Numbered from the stretch's first letter, positions 1 to 10,452 are shown. The stretch: DNA of 64,000 bases from Woronichinia naegeliana WA131 (GCA_025370055.1 CP073041.1:3100001-3164000), one strand, 5' to 3'. Program-made: numbers and translations. Notes: generated by a model from the sequence alone, not told the origin.

Positions 1-1689
1 TCCCCTCCATTGCTAACAGACAAGCCAGTCAAATCACCCGCAGTCAGGCCACTAATCTGGACTGACCAACCATCATTGATGCCTAAAGTTGCCAGATTAA
101 GAGTACTACCAAAAGGTGTTGACCCATTCCGATCTTTTCCGTAAACGACAGTAACTAGACCAGAATCAACTAATCCACTGGTATCTTTGTAGGCTTGGGC
201 GATGATGAAATCCTCAATATTATCGTGGTTTATATCACCCGCCGCACTAATCGCCTCCTCAAATGTGTTAAACAGGTTAGGGTCATCAAGACCGGTAATG
301 CGAAAACCATTTGGGCTAGTAATACTGCTAGAGGTAATGTTTGGGGTAAAGGTTGAGTTACCAAAAAGGACGTATCGCAATGGGTTTGACGTACTTGAAC
401 CCGTGCTATTTCCAGGGGCAGTGACAAGCAAATCATCGTAATTATCTTTATCGATATCACCGACACTGCTAACTTTATAGCCTAAAAATTCTGGAGGAAG
501 TGATCCGCCGTCGAAACTGAAACCATTGCTGCCACTAAGAAGACTCAAGTTAGTATTGATGCTTGAGGGAGTGCCGTAGATAGTGTTGTCCCCAAAAACA
601 ACATAGGTCTTGCCTTGATTTACAGACGAAAAAGGCGCGCCGATAATAATGTCTTTTCCAGCAGTTCCGTCAATATTTCCAACCGAAACAGAAGCACCTA
701 GACCACCCGATGAACCACTAGGAGCGTTAATTTTTAGGAAATCAGTATTAAGGGCGAGCGTACTAATATCGACAGTTCCCGAACTCGAAGAAAGACTAGG
801 ATTACCACCAAAGATGACATGAACCTGACCATCAGTACCCGCCGCAAAGAGATCGCCGATGATGACATCATCTTTGCCATCATTGTTAACATCACCTGCA
901 CTGACCGAAGTGCCTAAACTACCAGACGTGTTGCCCCCGTCATAGAAGGTAAAGCCATTGCTTCCATTAAGGCTTGTTACACTAGTAGCAATATTAGTAG
1001 TAATGAAATCACCAAAGATGACATGAACTCCACCTCCTGGGTTATTGCTGGTAGCAGAATCACCAATAATGATGTCATCGAAACTATCTCCATCAATATC
1101 GCCAAGACTTACCGCTATTTGATCAGCAAAAGATGAATTAAGATTGATAGCAGTAGAGGGAATTATGCTTAAAGTATTGGGATCATTTCCGCCATAAAAG
1201 ACATAAAGAATACCATGAAATAAATTTTCGTCTGGTGCAAGAGCAACAAAATCATTGAAACCATCCCCATTGATGTCGCCATTACCTTTAACGACCCGAC
1301 CTAACCTTGCTGTACCGCCAGGGAGAGTCGCGTTGATCACAAAACCTTTCGGTATCGTTGAGGGCGAAATAGAAATAACAGCACTCTGCTCGATCGCCAC
1401 TTCTTGGCCATCAACCACAATCACCGCATGATCATCCTCCGCTTGAATGCGACCCAACTCAGCAGCACTCAAACTCACCCCGCGTACCAAATCCGAAAAA
1501 AGTTCCCCTTCATCTCCTAACGTATCTGTTGCATTAACCTGAGCATCCACAAAATGCCCAAACTCTTCTAAAATAACCGCTTCCAAAGACTGCTGACTCG
1601 CCGAACTGATAAACGCATCCGACAAATAAATCTTATTCGTGCTAATGGCATAAGCACCCTTCGCCGTTCCCAAAACCTCGCTACTGACG
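1..1689 (-). pseudogene. FG-GAP repeat protein, C-terminal part (runs off left edge), separated from its N terminus by an IS
   Basis: The minus strand is an open frame from the IS junction to the window edge. It encodes repeated FG-GAP/integrin-alpha-like blades: motifs such as GDIDGDSFDDIIIGD and GDINGDGFNDFVAL recur near 1275, 1095, 880, 655, 455 and 230, each followed by a YVFYGG-like strand. About six blades are visible, enough for most of a seven-bladed Ca-binding propeller. Before the blades is a cyanobacterial N-terminal module with the segment LEAVILEEFGHFVDA, whose shape recalls a zincin-type HExxH but lacks the first His. Such proteins are usually secreted or cell-surface; no function can be fixed from sequence. 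The reading frame joins exactly to the N-terminal fragment at 3079-3266 when the element at 1690-3078 and one 9-bp repeat are removed, so this was recently one intact gene. Confidence 0.85.
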
Positions 1690-3078
1690 GGTGCGACCTT
1701 TAGTTGATAAAAGCTGTTGTAATCAGGGTTCTACAGGGAACCCATATTGATCAAGTTTTGCCCAAAATTGACTCCATCGTTCCTTGGTCAATACCAAAGC
1801 TCGTAGGCTCAAAATAATTCCTGCTCCTTTTTCCTTCCATCGCATTCCTGAACAACATAATCGTTGTTTGACCAACGTCTTACAAGCTGCTTCCGTAACA
1901 CCTGAACCAATCGGATACTTTTTCTCTAAGTATTCAGCATAATCCATTTGATGCTGATGATTCTCGTAATAAGTAATCGCCGCTTGTAGTTTCTCGGTAA
2001 GATTCTTAGAATGACTTTTTTCTTCTTTGACTTCTTTCATCAGATTTAGCAGTTCTCCTGCTTTTCCTTTTTCATGCTTGAGTTCTCGACAATTTTCAGT
2101 CAACCATTCTTTTTGTTTTGACACGGTATTCGGATGCAACGCTTCTGCCAACGCTCCTAAGTAACCAGAGGCATGATAGAAATCTAATATCTGTTCTTCC
2201 GTCTGCTTTTCTAAAAACTTCCAATTTGATTCTGCACCATCTGCTATACCGACAAATTTTGCCTCTGGATAACGGTTTTTCGCTCGCTCAATTTCTCTTT
2301 CCAATCTTTCTAGAAAACTCTTTTTTCCGTACTCTGGTGCCGCACCTAGATAGATTGTCTGTTGACGTTCTCCCTCACTATCGTATAGGGAAACGGTTCC
2401 CACCATTGCTTCACGGTAGCCATCCTCACACATCAGCATACAGGTTCCATCTAATCCTATTCCCACTGTTGCAATTTGGCTATCCTCCTTGGGCGGGGCA
2501 TAACTCCACGCTTCTTCTTTTGCCTGTACCACACTTCCTACTGCTTCACTCAATCTTTGGATATAGGATAGCGCTACTTTTCTACCATGATTTTCTAATA
2601 AATCATTTTTCACCTCTTTGCCTGCCATCCCTGACATTTTTGAGGATACCTGTTTTGCCAATAATGGCGTTGATGTTATGATTATCCTTGCTTCTCTTTC
2701 TAAGGGGCAATACGTTTTTCCTCAAAGGTGAACGCTGATATACATGACGATTCACTATAACCTCACCATAAGGTGTTTGATATTCTTTCGGTTGCTCTCC
2801 CTTACTCTTCCAGATTTCTTCACCGATTTTTAAGGGTGAACCATCTGTATCTAAATATTTCAAGGCTTCTTTGCTGGCGATGCAACCTACTTCGTTTAAG
2901 CCTTTTTGAATATTTATTTCTGTATCCAACATTGAACGACTGAGTTCTAATGTTAGTTCTATTTTTATCTTTGAACCCTCTACATTAATTAGTTTTGCTG
3001 TCATCATTGTTTCCTCTTTGTCACTTTTCATCTCATGTTAACACTTTTCTTTTCCTTCATCAACTAAAGGTCACACCC
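1690..3078 (-). mobile_element. ISKra4-family insertion sequence with 9-bp target duplication
   Basis: The ends carry matching inverted repeats: ggtgcgacctttagttgat at the left and, reversed, ggtgtgacctttagttgat at the right. The 9-bp direct repeat ctactgacg flanks it (1681-1689 and 3079-3087). The right boundary is uncertain by one base because of a C run. The element holds the two transposase reading frames described separately and lies inside the FG-GAP gene. Confidence 0.85.
1723..3031 (-). pseudogene. ISKra4-family transposase, frameshifted into two frames
   Basis: Two overlapping minus-strand frames (2603-3031, 142 aa, and 1723-2661, 312 aa) together make one ISKra4-type transposase of about 430 aa. 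The second frame carries the family C terminus: the run YPIGSGVTEAACKTLVKQR, then GMRWKEKGAGIILSLRAL. The first frame leaves the family consensus near 2722: after VYQRS it reads PLRKN, whereas the overlapping frame reads GKTYCPLEREARIIITSTP and on into AKQVSSKMSG. A single-base change there explains the split. A programmed frameshift is possible but I see no canonical slippery heptamer, so I call it inactive. Confidence 0.75.
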
Positions 3079-3266
3079 CTACTGACGACCTCAATCTGGG
3101 GAAACAAACTAAAATCCTGACTTTGCCATTGCGACTTAAGCGTGAAAGCCGTTAAATAGTCGTATTGCGTTCCAAACGCCGTATCAAATAGACTCCAGAA
3201 ATTTTCCAAACTCGCAAAATTGCTAAGTTGGTCATAGACAAGGCTCAATGTAGAGTTAATGCTCAT
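3079..3266 (-). pseudogene. FG-GAP repeat protein, N-terminal fragment
   Basis: The ATG at 3264-3266 starts MSINSTLSLVYDQLSNFASL and runs to FPQIEVVS, where the ISKra4 element enters and adds a short alien tail. Removing the element and one target repeat gives IEVVS-SEVLGTAKGAYAI in one frame, the usual order in cyanobacterial FG-GAP and RTX-like proteins of this type. There is no classical signal peptide. The 280 bp upstream to pheS must contain the promoter of this leftward gene; I see no clear sigma-70 boxes. Confidence 0.8.
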
Positions 3267-3545
3267 AGTGGTAATAAGTTAAGTGATTATTCTTGATGGA
3301 GAATGATTGAAAAACTTTAGAGCCGCGAAAAAGAGAATCTCTAACAACAGAAGTTTTTCCAGAAATTTCAGAAATACTAAATTTGAATAGGATTCTTAGC
3401 GGGCATACTCTTCGGTAGTTTAGCAATAAATACAAAAAAAGCAAGCCCTGTTCTAACGGTCAATTACCACAAAGCCAGTAGATACAAGGGTTAGGGCGAA
3501 TGTTAAATTTTGTTACAAAACCTCCTTAATTGTCGTGATTTTAAT

Positions 3546-4541
3546 TTAAAACTGACGTAAAAAACGCAGATCGCTGTTATACAAACGGCGAATATCATCA
3601 ATTTGATGTAACACCATCGCAAAACGTTCGACCCCAAATCCTGCGGCATAACCCGTATAAACTTCGGGATCATAACCGACGGATTTCATCACATTGGGAT
3701 CAACCATGCCACAACCCATCACCTCTAACCATTTGCCTTTCCATTGCACATCGACTTCCGCAGAAGGTTCGGTGAAAGGAAAATAACTGGCACGAAAACG
3801 GACAGGCAAGGCTTCCCCAAACATTTGTTTAACAAATTCTTGAATAGTTCCCTTCAGATCGGTAAACTTTAACCCCTTGTCGATCGCCAATAGCTCCACT
3901 TGATGAAAAACCGCAGAATGGGTGGCATCCACCGTATCCCGACGATAAACCCGACCAGGGGCAACAATCCGAATCGGGGGTTCGTGGCTTTCCATATAAC
4001 GAATTTGCACCGGAGAGGTGTGAGTTCGCAAGAGACGACCATCTCCTAAAAAGAAAGTGTCCTGCATATCGCGGGCAGGATGATCGGCAGGAATATTGAG
4101 AGCTTCAAAATTGTAATAATCGGTTTCCACTTGTGGGCCCGTGGCCACGGTATAACCTAAACCGACAAAAATATCTAAAACCTTATCTACCGTGCTGTTG
4201 AGAGGGTGAATGCGTCCCAAGGGGCGATAGGTGCCAGGCATCGTTACATCTAGGGTTTCCGCCGCTAACTGCGCTTGAATTTCCGCATCCTGTAGATTTT
4301 GCTTGCGCTCCTCTAATTGATTTTGGACGGCTTCTTTAACTTCATTGGCGATCGCACCAATCCGAGGGCGTTCTTCCGCACTTAATTTGCCCATGGCCTT
4401 GAGAATGAGGGATAGCTGTCCCTTTTTACCCAAATAATGAATGCGTAGTTGTTCCAGGGCATTGAGATCGGTTGTAGCGGCGATCGCGGTTTGGGCTTCT
4501 TGCTGTAGGGTGTGTAAATCCGTCTCTAACTGCGTGGTCAT
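3546..4541 (-). CDS. pheS: Phenylalanyl-tRNA synthetase alpha subunit
   Basis: PheS pairs with PheT as an alpha2beta2 enzyme that charges tRNA-Phe in the cytoplasm. The 331-residue product has the N-terminal coiled-coil tRNA-binding arm (about residues 1-90, with LGKKGQLS), then the class II catalytic core: [10 protein letters not shown], the motif 2 region [18 protein letters not shown] around residue 250, GCGMVDPNV and the motif 3 sequence [10 protein letters not shown] near 300. Length matches bacterial PheS. I chose the ATG at 4539-4541 (MTTQLETD) over a TTG three codons upstream. No pheT is adjacent; cyanobacteria often keep the two genes apart. Single gene, divergent from glgA across a 148-bp gap. 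Confidence 0.97.
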   Translation of the reverse strand: MTTQLETDLHTLQQEAQTAIAATTDLNALEQLRIHYLGKKGQLSLILKAMGKLSAEERPRIGAIANEVKEAVQNQLEERKQNLQDAEIQAQLAAETLDVTMPGTYRPLGRIHPLNSTVDKVLDIFVGLGYTVATGPQVETDYYNFEALNIPADHPARDMQDTFFLGDGRLLRTHTSPVQIRYMESHEPPIRIVAPGRVYRRDTVDATHSAVFHQVELLAIDKGLKFTDLKGTIQEFVKQMFGEALPVRFRASYFPFTEPSAEVDVQWKGKWLEVMGCGMVDPNVMKSVGYDPEVYTGYAAGFGVERFAMVLHQIDDIRRLYNSDLRFLRQF

Positions 4542-4689
4542 AATGGGCAAAGGCGTGGAAAAATGAAAGCTAATTGTGGGCTAAGACTATACCTGAGTTT
4601 ACTGTGAATCAGGACTGTTGCAAAAATATAGGACAATACAAGCAACTAAATTAGGATAACCCAACGTTTCATCTCACTAAGGAGTCAGC

Positions 4690-6165
4690 ATGTATATCGT
4701 TCAAATTGCCTCAGAATGCGCCCCAGTCATCAAAGCAGGAGGCTTGGGGGATGTCATTTATGGGCTAAGTCGGGAACTCGAAAATCGCGGCCACTGTGTC
4801 GAAATTATTCTTCCCATGTACGATTGTATGCGTTACGACCAAATTTGGGGTCTCCATGATGCCTATCGAGACTTAATGGTGCCTTGGGATGGCGGAGAGG
4901 TTCACTGTTCCGTCTTTTGCGGTTGGGTTCATGGCCGTCTTTGCTTCTTTATTCAACCCCATTCTGAACAAAATTATTTCAATCGTGGTCATTACTATGG
5001 CGCGTTAGATGACCATATGCGCTTTGCTTTTTTCAGTAAGGCAGCGATCGAATTTTTACACCGGAGTAATAAACGCCCTGATATTATCCATTGTCACGAT
5101 TGGCAAACAGGACTGATCCCCGTTTTATTATTTGAAATTTATCAATATCATGGCATGGGAACTCAGCGAATCTGCTATACCATCCACAACTTTAAACATC
5201 AAGGTATTGCTGGCCCCAATATTCTCTGGTCAACGGGCTTAAATAATGATGCTTATTATTATGAATATGATCGCCTACAAGATAACTTTAATCCGGGGGC
5301 AATCAACTTTATGAAATCGGGCATTGTCTATGCCAATTATGTCAACACCGTTTCTCCTCACCATGCCTGGGAAGCTCGTTTTAGCGAGATTAGTTGCGGC
5401 TTAGGTCATACCCTAGAAGTTCATCAAGGCAAATTTGGTGGCATCCTCAACGGACTAGATTATGAAGTCTGGAATCCTGATAAGGATCTGTGTATCCCTG
5501 TCCACTATAATAGTAAAACTTTTGAAGAAAAAGTCAAAAACAAAAAAGCCTTACAAGAACGTCTATTACTCCAAGATTCTGATAAACCCCTCCTCTGTTT
5601 TATTGGCCGTTTAGATGATCAAAAAGGGGTTCATCTATTGCATCATTCTATTTACTATGCCCTAGCTCATGGCTGCCAATTTGTCCTGCTTGGCTCAGCC
5701 ACCGATCCTAAAATAAATAGTCAATTCTGGCATGAAAAACAGCATTTAAACGATAACCCAGATGTTCATTTTGAGCTAGGTTTTAACGAAGAGTTATCAC
5801 GCCTCATCTATGCGGGTTCCGATATGATTGTAGTTCCCAGTAACTATGAACCCTGTGGTTTAACCCAAATGATCGGACTGCGCTATGGTACAGTACCGGT
5901 GGTGCGTGGAGTCGGGGGTTTAGTTAATACGGTCTTTGATTGGGACTATGATCAGGAACATTTACCCCAAGAACGCAATGGTTTTGTCTTCTATCAAGCG
6001 GATCAACAAGCTCTCGAATCTGCCCTAGGGCGAGCTATTGATTTGTACAAAAATAATCCCCAGGAATTCCGTCAGTTAGCCATTCAAGGAATGGAATATG
6101 ATTATTCATGGAAGATTCCAGGGGAAAAATATGAAGGAGTTTATGATTTTATTCGTCATAAATAG
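4690..6165 (+). CDS. glgA: Glycogen synthase, GlgA2 type (GT5)
   Basis: GlgA transfers glucose from ADP-glucose to growing alpha-1,4-glucan, the storage polymer of cyanobacteria. The 491-residue protein shows the ADP-glucose binding motif KAGGLGDV at residues 16-23, HCHDWQTGL in the N-terminal Rossmann domain, and the C-terminal nucleotide-sugar loop SNYEPCGLTQMIGLRYG followed by GVGGLVNTVFD. The opening MYIVQIASECAPVIKAGG and the 491-aa length fit the second cyanobacterial paralogue (GlgA2) rather than GlgA1. A good Shine-Dalgarno, AAGGAG at 4679-4684, precedes the ATG. It is monocistronic; a possible stem-loop terminator follows at 6216-6258. Confidence 0.96.
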   Translation: MYIVQIASECAPVIKAGGLGDVIYGLSRELENRGHCVEIILPMYDCMRYDQIWGLHDAYRDLMVPWDGGEVHCSVFCGWVHGRLCFFIQPHSEQNYFNRGHYYGALDDHMRFAFFSKAAIEFLHRSNKRPDIIHCHDWQTGLIPVLLFEIYQYHGMGTQRICYTIHNFKHQGIAGPNILWSTGLNNDAYYYEYDRLQDNFNPGAINFMKSGIVYANYVNTVSPHHAWEARFSEISCGLGHTLEVHQGKFGGILNGLDYEVWNPDKDLCIPVHYNSKTFEEKVKNKKALQERLLLQDSDKPLLCFIGRLDDQKGVHLLHHSIYYALAHGCQFVLLGSATDPKINSQFWHEKQHLNDNPDVHFELGFNEELSRLIYAGSDMIVVPSNYEPCGLTQMIGLRYGTVPVVRGVGGLVNTVFDWDYDQEHLPQERNGFVFYQADQQALESALGRAIDLYKNNPQEFRQLAIQGMEYDYSWKIPGEKYEGVYDFIRHK

Positions 6166-6215
6166 GTATTAAAAAGTCATTTATTGTGTTCAAATTTGAT
6201 AGATGATGGGGGCAT

Positions 6216-6258
6216 AATAGCTTGTGTCCCTTTTTTGGGTCGAGTTGAGCTATTTTTA
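6216..6258 (+). terminator. Possible terminator after glgA
   Basis: AATAGCT at 6216-6222 can pair with AGCTATT at 6248-6254, enclosing a small CCC/GGG stem around a T run, and is followed by further T residues. It is AT-rich and weak, so termination here is only suggested. Confidence 0.3.
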
Positions 6259-6327
6259 ACACCTTTTTCTCGCTAATCTTTGTATTCGAGTTCTCAAGGC
6301 TGAGTGCCTTTGTTTAGTTCTTGGAGA

Positions 6328-8634
6328 TTATACTTGTTGAAGGGCAAGCCAAGCTGGACAAGGTTGTTTAGGTTCCAACTTAGGATTTTTATCGCCTTGA
6401 AAAATACTCCAACGAAAGGGAGCCTGTTGCTCGGCCGCTAACCATAACAGTCGTTTTGCCCTAGTCATAGCCACATAGAGTAAACGGTATTCTTCCGCTT
6501 CTTTCAGTTTTTTAGCTGTTTCCCAGGCAGTGAGAGGATCAGGCAAATGGGAAATACTTTTGTGATGAATATGTTGATAGTGAATGGCAGTACGAATTTG
6601 GGCGCGGGCTACTTCTGCTAGGGTATAGTCGCCTAAAAACTTGGCGGCGGTGGGAACCCAAAGTTGACCCGGAATGATATCTTGGTGCAGAAAGGGAATA
6701 AACACATAATCCCAATCTAATCCCTTGGCTTTGTGCATGGTAATAATGGTAATTTGCCCAGGTCGGGTGTAGAGATCATCGCTATCTTCTTCGATGCCTT
6801 CAAAACGTTCCGAGTTGACAATTTCTTGGAGGACAATCAGGGTATTTTTTAAGGAATTTTGCTGATTAATTTCCTGTTGAATGCGTTCGGACAGTTTTTG
6901 GAGCGTGGCTAATTGGGAACCATCATAATTGAGGGTCATACCCAGAAAAGGCATTAATTGATAGTGGGGTAATTCAATTTTTGCCCGTAATAAATTACAG
7001 CAATAACGACGGGCTAGGTTAACCGCTTCTGATGTGGGAGATTCCAGGGGACTAGGATAAAGAAATTGTTCGGGATAGACGGCTAAACGGTTAATATCCT
7101 GGGCCGGAATGAGATTTTTTTCCTGCAAAATACCCAGGGCTGCTTTCAAAAAGTCGGGAGAATGGGGACGGTCAATAAATTTTAGGAGGGTCAGGATTTC
7201 TTTGGGAATTTGGGAAAAGCGATCGCTGCCTCCCACTTCATAAACGGGAATATTTTCATTTTTAAAGAGGTCTTCTAACTGTTGGGCTAAAAATTGAGCT
7301 TGACGATTTTCTCGGACTAAAATGGCTAGATTGTGATCCGGATTAGCTTTTAATAAGGCGATCGCCCTTTGTCGGATCAGGGTGACAGTGTGAAAAATAT
7401 CTTCCGGTTGACATAATTCCAAGCCTTGGCCAGTGGCGGGCGGATTGGGTTGGGGATCGTTGCTGGCCACGGGATGAATATTTTGGCAGCGAAAAGGAGG
7501 GGGGATGGGGAGAGGGGGGGACGAGGAGAGGGGGGGATGGGGAGAGAGGGAGGAGGGTTTTTGCCAGTTTTGATTGACCCAATGGAGGAGAAAGTTAGCG
7601 GCTTCGATAATGGTGGGATTACTGCGACCCGCTTGATCCATGGTGGCAAACTGATCCTGGCGATCGCATTGTTCACAGAACCAATTAAAGTAAAGGGGAT
7701 CGGCGGGGGTAAAAGTGGAATTAATCGCCTGATTGGGATCGCCCACTCGAATTAAATTGGCCGGTGTTTCGGGATGATAGGCATTGGAGGCAAGACGGGT
7801 AATTAAAGCTTCTTGAAGTGGGCTAGAATCCTGGGCTTCATCTTCAAAAACACCAAAAATTTGTTGTTGCCAATGGTGACAAATATCTGGCTGATCTAAA
7901 ACGCGCAAAGCCGCCAAAATCATATCATCGTAATCAATCCAATCCTTAGCTTGCATTAAGCTTTGGTATTGTTCATAAAGACCGGCCGCGATCGCTAAAA
8001 TGCCATCTCTCTGGGAGAGATTACTTAATTCCCAAATTGCCTGGGGCAACAAACCAGAACTTTTTGCTTCTCGTACTACGGTAAAGGTTAAACTGGGCAA
8101 AACTTCAGTTCGTAATACCGATTGTCGCCGTAATTTTTCCGTTTCTTCACCATCAAAAATACCAGCCGTTAATAACTCTCGATAATCAATCGGGTAATTT
8201 TCTATCCATTGCTCTACCGTATCTCGAATAATGCGATGGCCTGGATTAGGAGTAATTAACGTCATCTGCTCTAAATTCAGACCGGAGACTTCTGAATGAC
8301 GGTTAGCAATTTGCAGAGCTAGACCATGTAACGTTTGGACAGAAAAACCGATGGCCGGTAGGGCCAATTCCTGAAGACGTTCTCGTACTTTACTTTTAAT
8401 GGCCGCTGCGGCTGAACGGGTGTAGGTGACAATGATTAACTGGCGTTGAGCTTGCAATTGATGACGGGCAATGGCGATCGCGGCGGCCACCGCCAGACTA
8501 TGGGATTTACCGGCTCCTGGTACGGCTGAAACGGCCATTTCTCCCCCAGACCAATCGGCTAAAGGACGTTGACCTGGCCGCAGAGAATCTCGCAGTTGGT
8601 TAAGTTTTTGGGTTAAGACGCTGGCTTCCAACAT
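6328..8634 (-). CDS. UvrD/Rep-like superfamily 1 DNA helicase
   Basis: ATP-dependent 3'-5' DNA helicases of this group unwind DNA in repair and recombination. From the ATG at 8632-8634 the product has 768 residues. The SF1 motifs are in order: Walker A VPGAGKSHS at about 38-46, motif Ia IVTYTRSAAAAIKSKV, motif II VFEDEAQDSSP near 265, motif III RVGDPNQAINSTF, motif V ITMHKAKGLDWDYVFIP and motif VI EEYRLLYVAMTRAKRLLWLA near the C terminus. The longer frame to 8730 would add a hydrophobic N terminus and overlap the divergent gene, so it is rejected. A Pro/Ser low-complexity stretch near residue 365 comes from a purine/pyrimidine-biased tract (see findings). No AddAB or nuclease domain is present, so a stand-alone UvrD-like role is likely. 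Confidence 0.9.
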   Translation of the reverse strand: MLEASVLTQKLNQLRDSLRPGQRPLADWSGGEMAVSAVPGAGKSHSLAVAAAIAIARHQLQAQRQLIIVTYTRSAAAAIKSKVRERLQELALPAIGFSVQTLHGLALQIANRHSEVSGLNLEQMTLITPNPGHRIIRDTVEQWIENYPIDYRELLTAGIFDGEETEKLRRQSVLRTEVLPSLTFTVVREAKSSGLLPQAIWELSNLSQRDGILAIAAGLYEQYQSLMQAKDWIDYDDMILAALRVLDQPDICHHWQQQIFGVFEDEAQDSSPLQEALITRLASNAYHPETPANLIRVGDPNQAINSTFTPADPLYFNWFCEQCDRQDQFATMDQAGRSNPTIIEAANFLLHWVNQNWQKPSSLSPHPPLSSSPPLPIPPPFRCQNIHPVASNDPQPNPPATGQGLELCQPEDIFHTVTLIRQRAIALLKANPDHNLAILVRENRQAQFLAQQLEDLFKNENIPVYEVGGSDRFSQIPKEILTLLKFIDRPHSPDFLKAALGILQEKNLIPAQDINRLAVYPEQFLYPSPLESPTSEAVNLARRYCCNLLRAKIELPHYQLMPFLGMTLNYDGSQLATLQKLSERIQQEINQQNSLKNTLIVLQEIVNSERFEGIEEDSDDLYTRPGQITIITMHKAKGLDWDYVFIPFLHQDIIPGQLWVPTAAKFLGDYTLAEVARAQIRTAIHYQHIHHKSISHLPDPLTAWETAKKLKEAEEYRLLYVAMTRAKRLLWLAAEQQAPFRWSIFQGDKNPKLEPKQPCPAWLALQQV

Positions 8635-8803
8635 AGTCCTCAAAACAAAAAAAGCAAAAGAACAACAATCGTTAAAAATCGTAAATGGATATGGGAGAGA
8701 GAAAATGCGATTCCCCCCTTGCAGTAGCATAGAAAAGAATGGTTACGTCTCTTTTAGAGCGTGGTCGGGCAAAGCATCTATTTTTTGCAGAGGGGCAAGG
8801 AAA

Positions 8804-10240
8804 ATGGGAATTCCAGGACGGAAACCACTTTTAATGACGGGCATGGCATTATGTCTTTTATTAGGAGCTTGGGAAGGTTTACACACCCACATTTTAGCGG
8901 TGGGCCAATGGGGTCTTTGGGGATTAACCTTGCTCGGTCTGGGAATTTGGAGTCTGAAACGTCCTGCTAAAGTGGCCTCTTCTAGCCCTCTTGCCCCTTT
9001 GAGTGTCGAAACGGTCTCAACGGCGATCGCCACAACTCAGCATTGTTTAGAAACCATTGCCCAGGACAATCCTGATTTAGATCTCAGAGATTTAGCTTTA
9101 CCCAACCTTGCCCAAGGTCTAGAACGCACGACCTTAACGATTGGCATTACAGGCGGCAAACGCACGGGCAAAACGGCTTTTAAAGCCTTAGTTGAGTCTC
9201 AAGCCTGGTCAAAAAAATTAGGTTTAACTTGGCTGGAAACAGACCCCCTCTTTTTAGAAAAAGAATCTCTTGATCCGCTACAGTCTTTGACCCAGGTAGA
9301 TCTGGTTTTATTTTTAACCAATGGCGATCTGACCGATCCAGAATGGCAATGTGTAGAATCCCTGCATCGTCAATACTACCATTGCCTATTACTGTTCAAT
9401 AAGCAAGATCAATATTCCCTCAGCGATCGCCAGGAAATTTTGCAACAATTACAACACCATTGGCAAACCATTGCGCCACTAGAAGATGTCTTGAGTATGG
9501 CGGCGGCTCCTCAACCCATTGCCGTGAGAAAACATCAAATGAATGGCACAGTGGAGGAAATTTGGGAACAACCCAATCCCGATTTAGGCAATCTTAGCCA
9601 ACGCCTTGATCACTTAATTCAATCAGAAAAAGAACGTTTACTGTTAGGTACACTGTGGCGAGAAGTACAGCAAATAAAAATCACGGCCCAAACCCGTTTA
9701 AATCAAATTCGCCGCGATCGCGCTTTACCGATTATTGAACAATATCAATGGTTAGCCGCCGGAACCGCTTTAATTAACCCTATTGCCAGTGTTGATCTGC
9801 TAGCAACCGCCGCGATTAACGGTCAGATGGTCTTAGATTTAGGCAAGATTTATCAACAAAAACTTTCCCTTTCCCAGGCTGGAACAGTGGCCACAACCCT
9901 AGCGCAACTCATGGTTAAACTCGGTTTAGTGGAACTTTCGACCCAGGCGTTAGGCAGTATCTTGAAAACCCAACCCCTAACCTATGTGGCGGGTGGAGCG
10001 TTACAGGGGATTAGTGCAGCCTATCTCACCCGTGTCGCTGGTTTAAGTTTGGTGGAATATATGCAGGAAGCCGAAGTAAATCTCAATACTAATCATGGTT
10101 TGAATATTGAAAATCTGAGTCAAAAGATCCGACAAGTTTTCGAGCAAACCCAGCGTTATAGTTGGCTTCAGAATTTTGCCCAACAGACGCTTAATCAGGT
10201 TAAAGGCAATGCTAGTATTAAGCTAGGTTTATCGAACTAA
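8804..10240 (+). CDS. DUF697 family GTPase-like membrane protein
   Basis: The 478-residue product starts at the ATG at 8804 (MGIPGRKPLLMTGMALC) after AAGGA. It has two N-terminal hydrophobic segments in residues 8-55, then a P-loop GITGGKRTGKTAF near 114-126 and a G4-like NKQD near 198, both typical of a small Ras-like GTPase domain. The C-terminal half (RDRALPIIEQYQWLAAGTALINPIASVDLLATAAINGQMV onward) is the hydrophobic DUF697 domain. Related cyanobacterial proteins are membrane-associated and of unknown role. It is divergent from the helicase with 169 bp between starts. An upstream ATG at 8705 is in frame but gives an atypical N terminus. Confidence 0.85.
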   Translation: MGIPGRKPLLMTGMALCLLLGAWEGLHTHILAVGQWGLWGLTLLGLGIWSLKRPAKVASSSPLAPLSVETVSTAIATTQHCLETIAQDNPDLDLRDLALPNLAQGLERTTLTIGITGGKRTGKTAFKALVESQAWSKKLGLTWLETDPLFLEKESLDPLQSLTQVDLVLFLTNGDLTDPEWQCVESLHRQYYHCLLLFNKQDQYSLSDRQEILQQLQHHWQTIAPLEDVLSMAAAPQPIAVRKHQMNGTVEEIWEQPNPDLGNLSQRLDHLIQSEKERLLLGTLWREVQQIKITAQTRLNQIRRDRALPIIEQYQWLAAGTALINPIASVDLLATAAINGQMVLDLGKIYQQKLSLSQAGTVATTLAQLMVKLGLVELSTQALGSILKTQPLTYVAGGALQGISAAYLTRVAGLSLVEYMQEAEVNLNTNHGLNIENLSQKIRQVFEQTQRYSWLQNFAQQTLNQVKGNASIKLGLSN

Positions 10241-10344
10241 CATCATGATTGTCGGCTTGGAATAGGTCTAATGACGGAAAATATCGCTGAACTGCCAATT
10301 CTAGTAGTGAGATGTTAGTTTTCCTCTTGTCAACTAAAGGAGGG

Positions 10345-10386
10345 GCGATCGCCTTTTTCAATTACAAGTAATAACGCAGCGATCGC
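10345..10386. repeat. 42-bp HIP1-bracketed interspersed repeat, copy 1
   Basis: Two GCGATCGC octamers bracket a conserved core ctttttcaattacaa. The same 42-bp unit recurs at 11101-11142 and 11787-11828, with a degenerate copy at 15811-15850. It sits in the gap downstream of the Uma2 gene. Confidence 0.75.
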
Positions 10387-10452
10387 TTTTCTAAAACTTT
10401 ATTGTCTATGCTCGCCAATTCCTCATTTACTCTAGAAAATTACCGTTTATTT

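Noticed and set aside
3256-3444. 62-aa frame between the FG-GAP gene and pheS
   Set aside because: No ribosome site, no family likeness, and it overlaps the start of the FG-GAP gene on the same strand in another frame.
7343-7755. Open frames on both strands across the purine-rich tract
   Set aside because: They are shadows of the helicase gene caused by biased composition, without family resemblance or ribosome sites.
8635-8730. Longer N terminus for the helicase (start near 8730)
   Set aside because: It adds a hydrophobic stretch unlike the family and runs into the divergent gene's leader; the ATG at 8634 fits the family start.
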